Shown here: in pieces, positions 36,601-46,739 of the stretch
Position numbering within the stretch: position 1 is the first letter of the stretch
Layout of the letters: the number at the start of each line of letters is the position of its first letter
Source of the DNA: Schizochytrium sp. TIO01
Taxonomy: Eukaryota; Sar; Bigyra; Thraustochytrida; Thraustochytriidae
NCBI GenBank assembly: GCA_004764695.1
Contig: SMSO01000032.1
Coordinates: 7,026,668 to 7,090,667 of the forward strand
Reading direction: 5' to 3'
DNA: 64,000 bases
Position numbers and translations under genes: made by a program
Notes under the pieces: generated by a model
The model's input: the letters and a program-made list of their open reading frames with translations, nothing else
Databases searched by the model: none
What the model was told of the DNA's origin: nothing

Positions 36601-38226
36601 AAAGCACGTGCTATTGAAGACCGTCTTTCAGAGCTTTCTCAGCAATTTAAGCATATCAAATCTGCAAAGACTTTTCAAGACTACGCTAAACTTGATTCTG
36701 AACTTTTCCAGGGCTTACGAGACAATATACAAAAAGAAATCGACGAGGCTCAGCAAGCTTTAAACATAACAATGAGCCAAGCGCTGGAGGTTTTAGAACA
36801 ACATAACTTGACGTATAACTTTGATCAATCACCAGCATGCAGCCAAACACAATTCGCTTGGGCACAGTTCACGATGCCTGATTTTGTGTCGCTTGTTCAA
36901 CATATTGTTACGGAGTTCTCCGCATCTGTGGAGTCACTGCAACAAGAAATACTTGATCTCAAAGGGAATAAAGAGGGCCTTCAACAACAGCTTAGCAATA
37001 TGACAAACGAAGTTGTTTCATCTAAAGAAGATTCAGCTCGAAAGGCCATTGAGCTTCAAGAAGCTAAAGCAAATAGTGAAAGCCAGTCCCTCCGTCTTGA
37101 GAGCGCTCAAGAACGCATCAACCTTTTAAAGCAAGATTACGAGGAGTTGCGTCGCACGCACTCTGATAAGGAAGCAGAAGCTATAACACTACGAAATCAA
37201 ATCGACAGCCTTGAAGAAGAGAAGCAAAAAGCATGGAATGAAAGGAGAATCACCGAGCAAACTTGCGTACGACTTGAAGCTGAGAAATTGCAAGCCTGGG
37301 AGGCCTGCAAATCGGCTGAGAAAGCATGTTTGCAAGCAGAAAGTCTTGTTCAGGAGGCGGAGAGATCACGTGATCTTGCTGAGAAAGAAGCACAACAAAT
37401 GGAGTCAAATTTTCAACGCAGGCTTGAAACCCTAGAGGCAGCCAAAGTTCAAGTGGAACAAACACTGGACTCTCGTTCTACAGAACTGGCTATGTTGGGA
37501 GATAAATATGAACAGACATGCTTGCGCCTTGATGAAGAACACATTCAACTAACTGATGCTTTAGAGGCTTTAACATCTTTGGAAACAAAGATGGAATCTG
37601 CACAACAAGAATTAGAAGATGCCTTAGCTCTCCAGAAGAACCAATCTGATATCAATGAAGCATTACAATATGAACTACATCATACCAAAACTCAGTTTGA
37701 TCAGAATCAAGCACAGTACCAGGACCTTCATGAACAACACCGAGCTGGTCAAAATCGAATAATGCAACTACAAGACAGAGTCGCTGAATTACAGAACGAA
37801 GTGCTGCTTCAACAAATGAATCGAAATGTTGAGCTTGAGAACATACTAACATCAAGCAAAAGAACAACTTTAAGTCAGAGACGAGCCGCATCTAATAGAT
37901 CCTCTCGAATACCCACGGGGCCTGCGTCTCCACTTTCCCCATCGTCATCAACAAGTTCATTGGGCCGTGAGACCTTCTTGTCCGCCACTGAAAAAGGGAA
38001 GATTAATGTGAAGGCAAAGGGAAATGTCTTACAATTTGATATATCTGGTCTCGATGGGCCAAGCATCTCGGTTGAGTCAGCTCGTGGTGTTCGCACCACG
38101 CGAAATCGTTCGACAAAGAAGAGTATGTTGGCACCCCGAGTGACAAGGACAGCAACCTTTTATGACAGCGATACCACCAGGCTTCGAGCCAGAAGAAGTG
38201 GGGATTCATCTAAGCCTTTTCGCTAA
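33637..38226 (+). CDS. large coiled-coil protein with three GAF-like domains
   Basis: The product has 1529 residues with no intron. An in-frame TGA at 33628 lies directly upstream, so the ATG at 33637 is the first possible start in this frame. Domain order: a short N-terminal basic region and helix; GAF-like segment 1 (about residues 85-240); coiled coil (about 240-318); GAF-like segment 2 (about 320-462); long coiled coil (about 463-690); a helical linker with an acidic patch near 805-822; GAF-like segment 3 (about 825-985), the clearest, with the typical strand-Gly-strand and closing helix; coiled coil (about 1090-1420); and a Ser/Arg/Pro-rich basic tail (about 1420-1529). GAF domains bind small ligands or dimerise; none of the three shows a recognisable nucleotide or chromophore signature. 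The architecture suggests a large scaffold, perhaps at the cytoskeleton, centrosome or cilium, but that is inference. An out-of-frame ATG at 33564 opens an 87-codon frame that overlaps the start. The gene converges on the channel gene, 453 bp away. Codon usage is AT-rich at third positions, unlike SDHA. Confidence 0.88.
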   Translation: MLGSQRLQDVRRKHAQTLSQQHATLQATASPVKIKLAADTAATPATKNVDLTSFEAQLQNLAHKLEQAYEQHEQKQEQAHRQVVSKETLWAKACQLFHFGRTRSCEELMQTAYMGAPALLGSQYQVSLFLVDHNTQQAWTSAPRVIRMSTKSGSVCRLLQTTMPVSKDSILLYPVLAASSATVLGMLQVTLTEDFSEVQSSHEKQSLVKLFSSDMVEVLDVLAKVILLVIPSALHLQAIQESERKAQDEALALSAELAEVKLSDSQNRTALKSSELALRKAKSKLKEHSEVLADAQHTIESFQEEVDSQAETIRRNACILKAASALRATQSQDIQSVLLALENAYSAIVSLPIKVLLHFFDASSGTTWQEAHDGTWPTLEQSAPSHIASVSNSTLFASNDGKHPSFEFFPECSLLCIPLSPQSARYTLEISTKGTTECHFTDLQAKLLVFFTQACVEPFLDDRAQLLSLYKQISTVQAELDLATKLETESTEQVGSLKDELESANQFLRESNDSLDKSRSDFIDVSAKLNATQEELEQHRAEFIKKEQELHKTCKDLRDKLSAAENEHNMLQAKNTEYEQQIASMEMSLSCERKAIRIAQSKIDVLDAALIKAQHDIEQGRSTINKLQAERSILAAETEQNERTLAKHTSDQQRMKEKLIQLRQDNENLCKAFRLAQTLAEERTLFAHNFHQYSPAEIYKILNLIDSILGTNLMNCESKHAGRVVESKEEYRELHKICVDLQNFTKEQELPIAEKLVYRSFVKPYLSSMLENLDGSVDDCKETKEWKQNHQQSSSSWHNMHGSQEDDISLALETDDEENEEQSVNFLLESTHTIVSQCNSFESLSKALEIAILSSFPCIRQVWLCVCETNGQARMYRGALSCIVRSDEGLEASILQGHNDHIYFKGMPVNQRDPRRNRTAEKLLQLEFLETLGVAIRHPESGCITGALMCGLNTQSLCAKEISLLQRFAANILGPLVNLLHHHRSAETKARAIEDRLSELSQQFKHIKSAKTFQDYAKLDSELFQGLRDNIQKEIDEAQQALNITMSQALEVLEQHNLTYNFDQSPACSQTQFAWAQFTMPDFVSLVQHIVTEFSASVESLQQEILDLKGNKEGLQQQLSNMTNEVVSSKEDSARKAIELQEAKANSESQSLRLESAQERINLLKQDYEELRRTHSDKEAEAITLRNQIDSLEEEKQKAWNERRITEQTCVRLEAEKLQAWEACKSAEKACLQAESLVQEAERSRDLAEKEAQQMESNFQRRLETLEAAKVQVEQTLDSRSTELAMLGDKYEQTCLRLDEEHIQLTDALEALTSLETKMESAQQELEDALALQKNQSDINEALQYELHHTKTQFDQNQAQYQDLHEQHRAGQNRIMQLQDRVAELQNEVLLQQMNRNVELENILTSSKRTTLSQRRAASNRSSRIPTGPASPLSPSSSTSSLGRETFLSATEKGKINVKAKGNVLQFDISGLDGPSISVESARGVRTTRNRSTKKSMLAPRVTRTATFYDSDTTRLRARRSGDSSKPFR

Positions 38227-38679
38227 TGCGATACACGCTAAAACCTATACACATAATATATATATTGACTTTGCAGAGTACCTTGATTTGTTACATGAAT
38301 TATATCAAACGCCGAGGACAAATTTATTGCTAAAATTCCATAAGCTTTGATAAACAGAATCAGCCTTTAAAGTTCGTACTATCGTCTTCTTCGGATGTAT
38401 AGATATCTATATTTTTATTTTTTGTTTGGGGGGGGGAGGGGGGAGGACTTGAGGGAATTACAGGAAGCTAAGACCTTGATCGACGAAGTTATATGCAAAA
38501 ATCACCTTGCCTTGAACAAGTAGGTATAAATCTACACTTTGGGGGATCGCGCAAGATGTAGCATAGCAGATTGTACTTGAGATTCAGAGTTAGCGTTAGC
38601 TTCAAACCTGAAAGCTTATAATAAATGTGTATGTGTTTACGTTGGCGTGTGCCCCCTTTATCCACTCTAAGTCGGTGCT
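38227..38679. other. convergent 3' spacer
   Basis: 453 bp between two stop codons of opposite genes, AT-rich with the G run at 38428. It should hold both transcript ends. Confidence 0.7.
38428..38453. repeat. G-rich run in the convergent 3' spacer
   Basis: Nine or more G, then A, six G, A and GG, between the stop codons of the GAF coiled-coil gene and the channel gene. It could form a G-quadruplex in DNA or RNA and pause transcription; inference. Confidence 0.8.
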
Positions 38680-41600
38680 CTACTTGTGGTGATTCGCATG
38701 CATGAGGCCACTCATGGAGCGTTGTACGGGAGGAGGTGGTCTGCCAAAAAGCTCACCAACACGACGAACACGGATTTTCCGGTGACGGTTGTCAGTGACC
38801 AGCTTTTCGCGTTTCTTGAAGATTGTGTAGTGATCCAACAGATCCTGAGCTCTTTCTTTGAAATCGATCCTTTCACACAAAGGACATCGCTCATGTGGTT
38901 TACAACCCGGAGACAGCATCTCTGTGAGTTCTGAAAGTCTCAAGCTCATTAAACGCTCGTCATCAGCTGTATTTAACCACGTGCTGCGCATCACGCGATT
39001 AAAACTCATTGAGTGGTACTTAAAAAGGTTCTGTGTATCGATCAGGAGTTGTTCAATTCGTTTCCTTGCATTTGATAATTCTCTCTCTCGACTCAGAACA
39101 GCTCGATATTGTTCATACCTTGCAGATGCCTTCTTGCGGTCCTCGAAAAACAGCTTTGTTAGGGTGTTCTCGGCGTCATTTTTATCTTTTGCAGCGTCAC
39201 CTGCAGGTTTTTGTTGAGAGCATCCATGATTGAAACATGCCATAATGCGGTCCCATATACTATAAGTAATTTGGGAGTCCTTATCTCCTTTAATAACATC
39301 GAACTCGCGGCGCCAGCGACGAATTACAACAGATTCATTTTCTGCAATTTGGATAATTTTCTCCAGACGTTTCGTTGTTTGTATCACAGATACACGCCAA
39401 AAAAATCGCCGCCATATTTCTTGAAAAAGAACTTTGTGTGGATTTCCCAATCGCCTTAGTTCAGCCAGACGGGCTTCTTCAGGCATGGCAATAACTATAG
39501 CAAGGTCTTGATGCACCTTATCAAGGTCAACAATAGTAGCTCGTGTACGAAACAGATTCCTAAAGTAGTGTGGATCATCCTCAAAACGATTGTGGCGGCG
39601 TGAACGCCCAAACATGGTTTGAGAGATTGTAAGCAAATTTCTACGTGCAGTTGACGATAGTTTTCTAGATGATTTCCACGATTTATTAACAGAGGTTTTT
39701 CGTGATAGTTTGGGAGTGCCTACACCAGAAGATCCGGCCCCTTGAGCAGATTGGTCCTGAAGTGATTTTGTTGTCTCACTTTCATTAGAACCAGATGTGC
39801 CTCTTTTTGTTGCCATGCGTGCAGATTCATTGGACGGATGAGATGCGCCTTCCTCAGAATTTGAGTCAGTACCTTTTCCTTTGCTGGATTCCAAGAACAA
39901 TTGCTGTTTTGCAATCCAGATGCGCATATGAAGAGACATGTGCCAAAGTGCATGCTGAACGTATTCTGGCCAACTGATAATGATTGATCTGGTGTTTGTT
40001 CCATGATGCAAGTTGGACCAGGTTTCAAAATTCGATTGCCATTGAGTATACCGTTCATAAGTGAGCACAATAATAGCTACAAAGAGGTTGAGCATCACAC
40101 CCCACATAAAGATCATATAAATGGAGTAGAACAAAGGTGCTGCGGTAAAGGACACCTCACGCATTGCATTGAAATCAATATCACCGGAAAACATAAGCAC
40201 CATGAGAGTACCAAATGTGCGATCAATTCGATCGAAGTCAAAAAAACCAAGCGAGCCAAAAGTAAGGTGTGAACCAAGTGAGAAACCCGCCCAGAACACC
40301 AGCACAACAATTCCCAACACCACAACGTCTTTAACAGCTCCTCCGAGAGTAGCCCATATTGTTCTCGTGGTTTTGAAGGGGAGATAACTCAAAAGACGAA
40401 CCGTGGCTAACATAAGGTTGATCGAACACAATGCATCTACAGAGTGCATACGCTCTGCGCTCTCAAAAATGCCAGGTGTAAAACTTTCGCTTGCAATCGT
40501 TTCTTCAAATTGGGATTCACGAATAACTTTGGATGTTTGCGTGATGATAATTATGGTGATGATTGAACACCAAAATAGTGTCAGTAAAATAGTGTCAAAA
40601 ACAATCTTCCACTTGATCAGGCTGCGCCATTGCCTACATGTGATTAAGCGACGAAGCCATTTGTAGGTAAATGCAATGAGGAGAGCCAGGAAGACCGCGA
40701 TAAGGACATAGTAGCCTGGCGGCAAGTTGTGCCACATTAATGCATTGATGTGATAAAATCGGTAGGAGGGGCGAATGTTGCCAGTTTGGGAGTACTCTGT
40801 GAAAAGTCGGATACCTGTAATAACATTGGTACTCGGATTGTACACATTAAACTCCACCGAGACAATTCGCGTTGATATATCAATCCAATGGTTCAAATAC
40901 ATTATTGCAAGAGCATCGGTGGACCTGTTGTTATCATTATCGATTGGAAAGTCTGCCATGAAACCGCCTCGTCCATATTTGTTGCGATCTAGGTACATTT
41001 GTCCAAGCAGAGTGCCCTCCAAGGTACTTCCACTATCCACAGTGTATTCAAATGCCCCTTGGGCAAGGGCCTCTGGTGCGTTACTAGGATCAATTTCCAC
41101 ATTAGCAAGACCATATGCTTCAGTGCTGATGACGGGCTGTTCAAAAACAGAATCTGGGTCTTCCGCGTCGATCATTGGCCAAGGTCCATAGCACTCGTCA
41201 AGACCAACGCTACCCATCTGATGAGTTTGAAAAAATCCGCGGTGGCAAGAGAATTGGGACACGCGCGAAGTCCGAAAAAGGATGCCTCCTTGGGACCCAC
41301 CAAGAATGTAATTCTGTGCATCCTCCATTGGCATTCCTCGCGGAGGCAGGCTCGCATTTTCATAGTTAAACCAAAGTCCCTCGGAGAGTGGTCCAAGCGC
41401 CCACTGCCACCACTCGGCCGAGGTCTTCAGGTCTCGATATGTTTTTCGGAAGAAGGGCGCTCCATCTAAGCCCTCAAGATCAATTTCAACAAACTCCTCT
41501 TCGACGAAAAAGTCAATCAGCGCTTCAGTAGTCTCTCCAGCCAGACTGGTCATGCGCATTTCCACGAACACGAAGGCAAATGTGACCATAAAAATAAAGA

Positions 41601-42393
41601 AAATAATACCCTCTACGCATTTCATTTGGACCTTTAGTTGCCTCGTTGCCTTGTACAGCTCAAATAGAGGAATTCCATGCTCTAGCTGGATCTGAGTTGA
41701 TCCCCCCTCTCCTTGTTGCCCTTGCTCTTGTTGCTGTTTCAATTCTTCATTTTGTGCGATCGCGAGCCGTGCCACAGACTCAATTGTACCTCCAGTTGCG
41801 TGTCGTAGGAACCTCGACGGCGAGGACTGTGCTGATATCGTTGACCTTGACTCTTGCACATCTCCAGCCGCTTCGTCCTCCAACCCTACAGTTTGGCGGC
41901 TACCCCGAGTCCACCCCCTGCTTAGTCCAGAATCATCTCGCGCATACTGGTTGCTATGCATGAAGTGTTCATTGTCATCAAAGTCATCGACGTCGTTATA
42001 GCTATTGCCTTCGTTGCCGTTTTTAGGCTGATAATTGCCGTCGCGCACCATCTCCACTCCGTTGCCAGTGGGAGAAAAATCCTCGTCGATTAGCGAGTTG
42101 CGAGGTGAGTCTGATTCACTGATATCAGGAAGCCCAGAGCCGCGCCAAATCCAGTTGGAGCGGCTGGAGCCCAATGAAGGTGCTGGCGCTGGTGGAGGAC
42201 TAGGTACCTGCGGAGGTGTCGCAGGCTCGATCCTAGCCATATGTTCGTCCATGGAATCTGAGGAAGTGAGCGAAGCCATCGGTGTGAGTCCTAATCGTGA
42301 CCCTGCCTCCAATTCCAGCGCTTCAAAAGATTGTGTCGCAGCCATATTGTCTTGGGACGAAGCTTCCACGGTCGATGAGGACTCGGCCCTCAT
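38680..42393 (-). CDS. polycystin-2 (PKD2/TRPP)-like cation channel
   Basis: The product has 1237 residues and is complete and intronless. Known family role: tetrameric, six-helix, non-selective Ca2+-permeable channel of plasma, ciliary or endomembranes. Visible features: a long disordered acidic/Ser N-terminus (1-245); S1 about 259-278; the extracellular polycystin domain about 290-555, with the family-typical segment around residues 502-545 (W-x-D-x-x-T-R then F-x-V-Y-N) and two cysteines (383, 401) placed like the disulfide pair of PKD2; S2 about 560-577; S3 about 598-618; S4 about 653-672; S5 about 685-712; the pore helix and filter about 722-742 with S-G-D-I-D at 736-740, where PKD2 has L-G-D; and S6 about 752-777 ending in the conserved N-L-F-x-A-I-I. 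The C-terminal tail of about 450 residues is long, Ser-rich then helical, and carries a C-x2-H-x2-C-x2-C cluster at 1164-1173. No obvious EF hand is seen. The start at 42393 sits in a good GCCATG context. The family call is firm; the ion preference is unknown. Confidence 0.95.
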   Translation of the reverse strand: MRAESSSTVEASSQDNMAATQSFEALELEAGSRLGLTPMASLTSSDSMDEHMARIEPATPPQVPSPPPAPAPSLGSSRSNWIWRGSGLPDISESDSPRNSLIDEDFSPTGNGVEMVRDGNYQPKNGNEGNSYNDVDDFDDNEHFMHSNQYARDDSGLSRGWTRGSRQTVGLEDEAAGDVQESRSTISAQSSPSRFLRHATGGTIESVARLAIAQNEELKQQQEQGQQGEGGSTQIQLEHGIPLFELYKATRQLKVQMKCVEGIIFFIFMVTFAFVFVEMRMTSLAGETTEALIDFFVEEEFVEIDLEGLDGAPFFRKTYRDLKTSAEWWQWALGPLSEGLWFNYENASLPPRGMPMEDAQNYILGGSQGGILFRTSRVSQFSCHRGFFQTHQMGSVGLDECYGPWPMIDAEDPDSVFEQPVISTEAYGLANVEIDPSNAPEALAQGAFEYTVDSGSTLEGTLLGQMYLDRNKYGRGGFMADFPIDNDNNRSTDALAIMYLNHWIDISTRIVSVEFNVYNPSTNVITGIRLFTEYSQTGNIRPSYRFYHINALMWHNLPPGYYVLIAVFLALLIAFTYKWLRRLITCRQWRSLIKWKIVFDTILLTLFWCSIITIIIITQTSKVIRESQFEETIASESFTPGIFESAERMHSVDALCSINLMLATVRLLSYLPFKTTRTIWATLGGAVKDVVVLGIVVLVFWAGFSLGSHLTFGSLGFFDFDRIDRTFGTLMVLMFSGDIDFNAMREVSFTAAPLFYSIYMIFMWGVMLNLFVAIIVLTYERYTQWQSNFETWSNLHHGTNTRSIIISWPEYVQHALWHMSLHMRIWIAKQQLFLESSKGKGTDSNSEEGASHPSNESARMATKRGTSGSNESETTKSLQDQSAQGAGSSGVGTPKLSRKTSVNKSWKSSRKLSSTARRNLLTISQTMFGRSRRHNRFEDDPHYFRNLFRTRATIVDLDKVHQDLAIVIAMPEEARLAELRRLGNPHKVLFQEIWRRFFWRVSVIQTTKRLEKIIQIAENESVVIRRWRREFDVIKGDKDSQITYSIWDRIMACFNHGCSQQKPAGDAAKDKNDAENTLTKLFFEDRKKASARYEQYRAVLSRERELSNARKRIEQLLIDTQNLFKYHSMSFNRVMRSTWLNTADDERLMSLRLSELTEMLSPGCKPHERCPLCERIDFKERAQDLLDHYTIFKKREKLVTDNRHRKIRVRRVGELFGRPPPPVQRSMSGLMHANHHK

Positions 42394-43220
42394 GGCGGAA
42401 ACGATCTTCCCCTCAAGCTTGCCAGTCCTCCTTCAGCTGCACCTGAAGTTCCCCTCTGCAGCACAAGAACCAAGCTTACGCCCTTATTACCAGCCGCAGC
42501 CGCAGCCGCTGCAGCAAGATGACCTCTCGCAAGGCTCTTCGCCTGCGATTTTATTTCGCTTTTGATTGTGCCTGACTACAATTCTCTCTCCATTCCATTC
42601 TGATCCGACATTTTTTATTTCTTTTCCCCAGACATCATCACTTTGTTTGTTTTTATTTCCTTCAACTTACTCATCACCTGAGTTCCTTTCTCTGTGGTGC
42701 TGCCTGCACATAATAACTTCAGAACCTAAAAAAGACTGCTGTCTCGTGAAACTTTCAGCGCCTTGAAGTCCCAAAACTTAAGGACTGGGGCGCTCAAATG
42801 AACTATAAGCATGAACAAGTTCGCCTTCCTTGCCGTTGATACATCATTCGATGCAATCACTTTATACAAACATACCTACCGACCATAATACTAAGTACTG
42901 CTTTCTTACTCCTTTCATTCCATATTTTTTTTAATAAAATAAGAATTGAAGTATAAGTAAGATTACATAATAAGGTTTTCGGGTTTAAGGGAAAACTTTT
43001 AATTAATTATAATTTAATTAAAAAACGGTTTATGAGATTTAGGAGTGCTTTTATCAGGGAAGATATATTGGAGCTGTCCTACAAGATGATAAGCACTGGT
43101 AGACAGTTGATGGAAACCTCGGAAAAGAAGGCCTTTGAAGGGAAAAAGTGGAAAGCCCTATATAGTAAAATATAGAAAATTACAAAGCGGAGGACCGCGT
43201 TGATCTTTTGGGGGGACTAT

Positions 43221-43222
<2 letters not shown>

Positions 43223-43250
<28 letters not shown>
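43223..43250. repeat. poly-T tract
   Basis: About 28 T. Confidence 0.95.
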
Positions 43251-43257
<7 letters not shown>

Positions 43258-45417
43258 AAGTAATAATGATTAAAAATGTTTTAATGGATAATAGTAATAA
43301 GTAAATAGAACCAACCCCAAGCGACGGTGGTGAGGAAATCAAGCTTCCAAAGGGCGTAAGCGTTTTCAGAACTGGGGTGCTTGCTGTCACTAAGAGGGTG
43401 GCGCGCAGGTTCCCCTGAGCTGATGCGATCATAAACACAAGCGCGACTGCGTTTCTAACATACGGCTGACTCAGACTGTCTTTTTCTCTTCTCTTCCTTT
43501 TTCTCTTCCTTTCTTCGACTTATTTTCGATAAATATTATAACTAAAGTATTTCCTCGTTTATTTTTCATTTTCATGTTAAAAAAAGCCATTCAAAAACAA
43601 GGCCAATGAAGTGTAATGAATGAAATGTTATTCTACGTACTACTAAGCTGTAGTTAGTTAGGCGCCTCAAATGTTCTGAAATGCAATGGAGTAAAGCTTC
43701 ACGTTCCAAGACAAAGCTGCCTAGCTAGCTAGAAACTTGAAGATGCATGAAGATGACTGTGGCATAAAGGCACTTCATCAGCTGCACAACTTAGCGTGAG
43801 GTGGTGCGTCTTTAGCGAAGAATCTTGCGAATCAATCTTCAGAGAAACCCTTTTTTGCATTGCGCTCACTGGCACTTAGAACTTAAAGCACTAGGTGGTC
43901 GCAGATCGACGTGTGATTAGTCCCACTGTTTCGGACTTGACGGGTCTCAACGAGTAAACGAGCGAGAGAAAGTTAGCTCGTGAGCTCTTGAAGAGCACCT
44001 CTGAGTTGCAGATTGGGTAAAGTTGCGGCCATTAGATGGTTTGGATGGTCACTAGACTCGGTCTGCTTCTGAGGAGCTTTCAGCGCGACCGGCCTTCAAG
44101 ACTGTTTGTTCTTTTGGTACTGGCTGTGCGATGAACCTAAGCCGATTGGTGCTGAGGAGAATGAACGAAATGAACTAACTCGTGATGGGTCAATCCACAC
44201 TCCTAGCTATGCGCAAGCTTGGAATACAAAAGTCCATATGCAGAATAGGCACTCACTCGGTGATCCTGATCCATCAATACCAATGCATGCATGTAGTAGC
44301 TACGAATGAATGAATGCCTGGTTGAACGAAGAATGTCTACCAATGGTGTTAGGTTTCGGAGAATCACAGCTACCTCCAACAAGTTTCACTTCACAGAGTG
44401 GACTCTTCGAAAAGCCAATTTCTGGGGCCTCGTCGCCTACGCCAGGGCCATGATTTATAAACGAGTCTGTCATTATTATTTAGTCCATCCCAACAAACTT
44501 ATAAATAAAGGATGCGGCATAGAAAGAAGTCCTCTCGATCCAATTGACACTTTTTTCTGATAATATTATGAATATCCCACTATCAGACTCTGAAGACTTG
44601 GAAACGTAGCTCACGAGTGTCAACACTCGTGTGACACACGCTCACATTCATGTCTCGAGTGCGGCTCTCGGCTTTATGTCTGCTACTTTACCATAGCAAA
44701 GTTGGCCAAACAAAGGTAAGCGCTCTCCAGAGTACCTACACAGTGGTAAGTATACACTACCACCCCCAAGTATCATGTACCTACGGTATGCGAAAAAGCG
44801 AGCACATTGCACGAGTAATAAATAATTAAATAATATACATACTTTACTCGACTCTCGACTCTAGAAATAAAAGCATTGATAGAGTTAGGTACCTACCTAC
44901 TACATTACAGCTATCGATAACCTCTCAACTTCCAGCGCTGCTTGTGGGGGTCTCTTTCCCTTCGTATCTCTGGTCTATGTGAATTGAGATCGGCTATGCT
45001 CCAAATCGCGGGCGATGTGCAGACTAAAAGGTAGATAGATAGCTAAATTGACGACCATTAGGATGGCAGCAGAGCCGAAGTTGAGAGCGAAGAGTCTCGC
45101 TCTGAGGGCCAGAGGTGCGGGAATGTATTGCCAAGCGAAAACTCAAGTTAAGCGAATCTGATGAAGATTTTTATGATACGAAGATATCGAGGTTTGTATT
45201 AAGAATGATTCCGCATAGGTGTATAACTTGAACACTAAGATACTGAGAGAGAAGTTGCTCACGTTTGAAGTCGGGAAATGGGCAATGCAGGCTCTTTGAG
45301 ATACCGATTGAACTAGAAAACCTCGAATGTCACAGCGAAAAAAGGTTTCTCGTGCTATGGCTTTGAAGAACTTGCGGTACTTACCTAGATACTCACCTGT
45401 TTGATTCTCTCTGGTAC

Positions 45418-45437
45418 AAAAAAAAAAAAAAAAAAAA
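45418..45437. repeat. poly-A tract
   Basis: About 20 A. Confidence 0.95.
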
Positions 45438-45810
45438 GGAGCGCGACAGCGTGCAGAATATCACAGTTATACATGCATATAGAAGATCCACGAGCAGGAG
45501 CTAAACACGATAGGCTAGCTAAAGCGTGCGCGAGCAATAAGATAACACAGGTAGTAGTATAGGCAACCTAAGCGACTGACAGCGAACACCATCTCTTCTG
45601 TATTCATTGCAAGAACCGTTCACTCCATAATTTTGACTTTTCTTATGAAGACAACGAAATGACATCAGCATCCACCATTACACGAGTTTCCTCAAATCCT
45701 GCGAAAAAATGTTCTGGCCTCGTTTTTGGTTTTGAGGTTCTTCGTACTTGATATAGGTCATAAGGAAAACTTCGAAGTACTAGCACCATTTGCAAAGCAC
45801 TCCTGAGAAT

Positions 45811-46149
45811 TTAACCATAAGACTGTGATGCTTTATACAAGAATAACGCAATGACCGACAACCCAAGCCTCGCACGAGACGAAGGAACTGCATGTTGCTT
45901 ATTCAAAATCGCTTGAGAAAACGGGCTGTAAAGTGAACAGCCTAGTTCATTAGTTGGACAGACAGTTATATTGACTCCAGAGGTTTCTGGAATCATTTGG
46001 CCTACAAAACATTCAGACTTGGTCACAACAACAAACGGAACCATGCTAAATATGAGTTTGGCAAAGCAATTGTGAAGCCAAGGTATACATGCTACTATGA
46101 TTCTGATCTTGCTTGCAGAGAGTAAATAGCATTTGTGGTTTACTACTGT
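45811..46149 (-). pseudogene. possible coding fragment or exon without start
   Basis: A 112-codon open frame runs from just after a TGA at 46150-46152 to a stop at 45811. Its only early ATG is at 46044. The peptide begins with a hydrophobic, membrane-like segment and continues with a Cys/Pro-containing soluble-looking region. No family is recognised; frames of this length also occur by chance. Confidence 0.18.
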
Positions 46150-46327
46150 TCACGGCTGAAGGACCCGTCGCAAGGGCGATGACAAGTCTCGTGTGGAATA
46201 ATCGAATGCTAAGAGGATATGAAATGTAGGTTGCTGGACTTCAAAAAGTCTGGCCTGTTTGCTTCAAGGACTTTGCCTCCAACCTCATACAGATCTTGAG
46301 TTTGAAGATGTATAACGAGGATCTATA

Positions 46328-46735
46328 GGTCAGCAGAGAGCAAGCAACACGAAGAGCAGACACATTCGACAATGACATTTACGTCAGATTATGGAAGGGG
46401 CTCAAATGTAATGTCTCAAGTTAAATTAAACTCTCTCTTTTTATGTGGCCTTTATAATGCATTCTAAAGTAACTCCCTGAATAATTCTGTCTATGCGCTT
46501 CTAAATCATTGCTTTTTTATTCTTTTAGATTTGTGGGTTCTGTGCACTTGCATGAGTATGTTCACTTATTTCCTGTATTTTCTTCGCATTACTGGTATAA
46601 TACTTTGCCAGGCCATGCACGAACTCATTCCCTTTGTAGGGAAGCAAACATCTGGGAAGTCTCAAGTGACTTACAATATTTAGCAAAGGTGTTCTTGGAA
46701 TATCTTAGCACAACAAGAAATCTAGGGAACTGATT
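46328..46735 (+). pseudogene. possible two-exon coding fragment
   Basis: A protein-like open stretch (46328 to about 46408) ends at a GTAATG donor-like site. After about 120 AT-rich bases comes a strong acceptor-like site, a pyrimidine run ending TTTTAG at 46530, and then another open frame. Splicing 46409-46530 keeps a frame open to a TAG near 46680; a different frame is open to 46733. No family is recognised and no start is seen. Confidence 0.15.
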
Positions 46736-46739
46736 CTAG

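Larger units (their letters stand above)
42394..45810. other. spacer upstream of the channel gene
   Basis: The first few hundred bases should carry the channel promoter. The rest shows AT-rich sequence, a poly-T tract and GTAGGTA/TACCTAC motifs, with no supportable gene. Confidence 0.55.

Noticed and set aside
38428-38453. Possible telomeric repeat
   Set aside because: An irregular single G run, not a tandem telomere unit, and internal to a gene block.
42035-42565. 176-codon plus-strand frame
   Set aside because: Mostly antisense of the disordered N-terminus of the channel gene, which has a clear family assignment.
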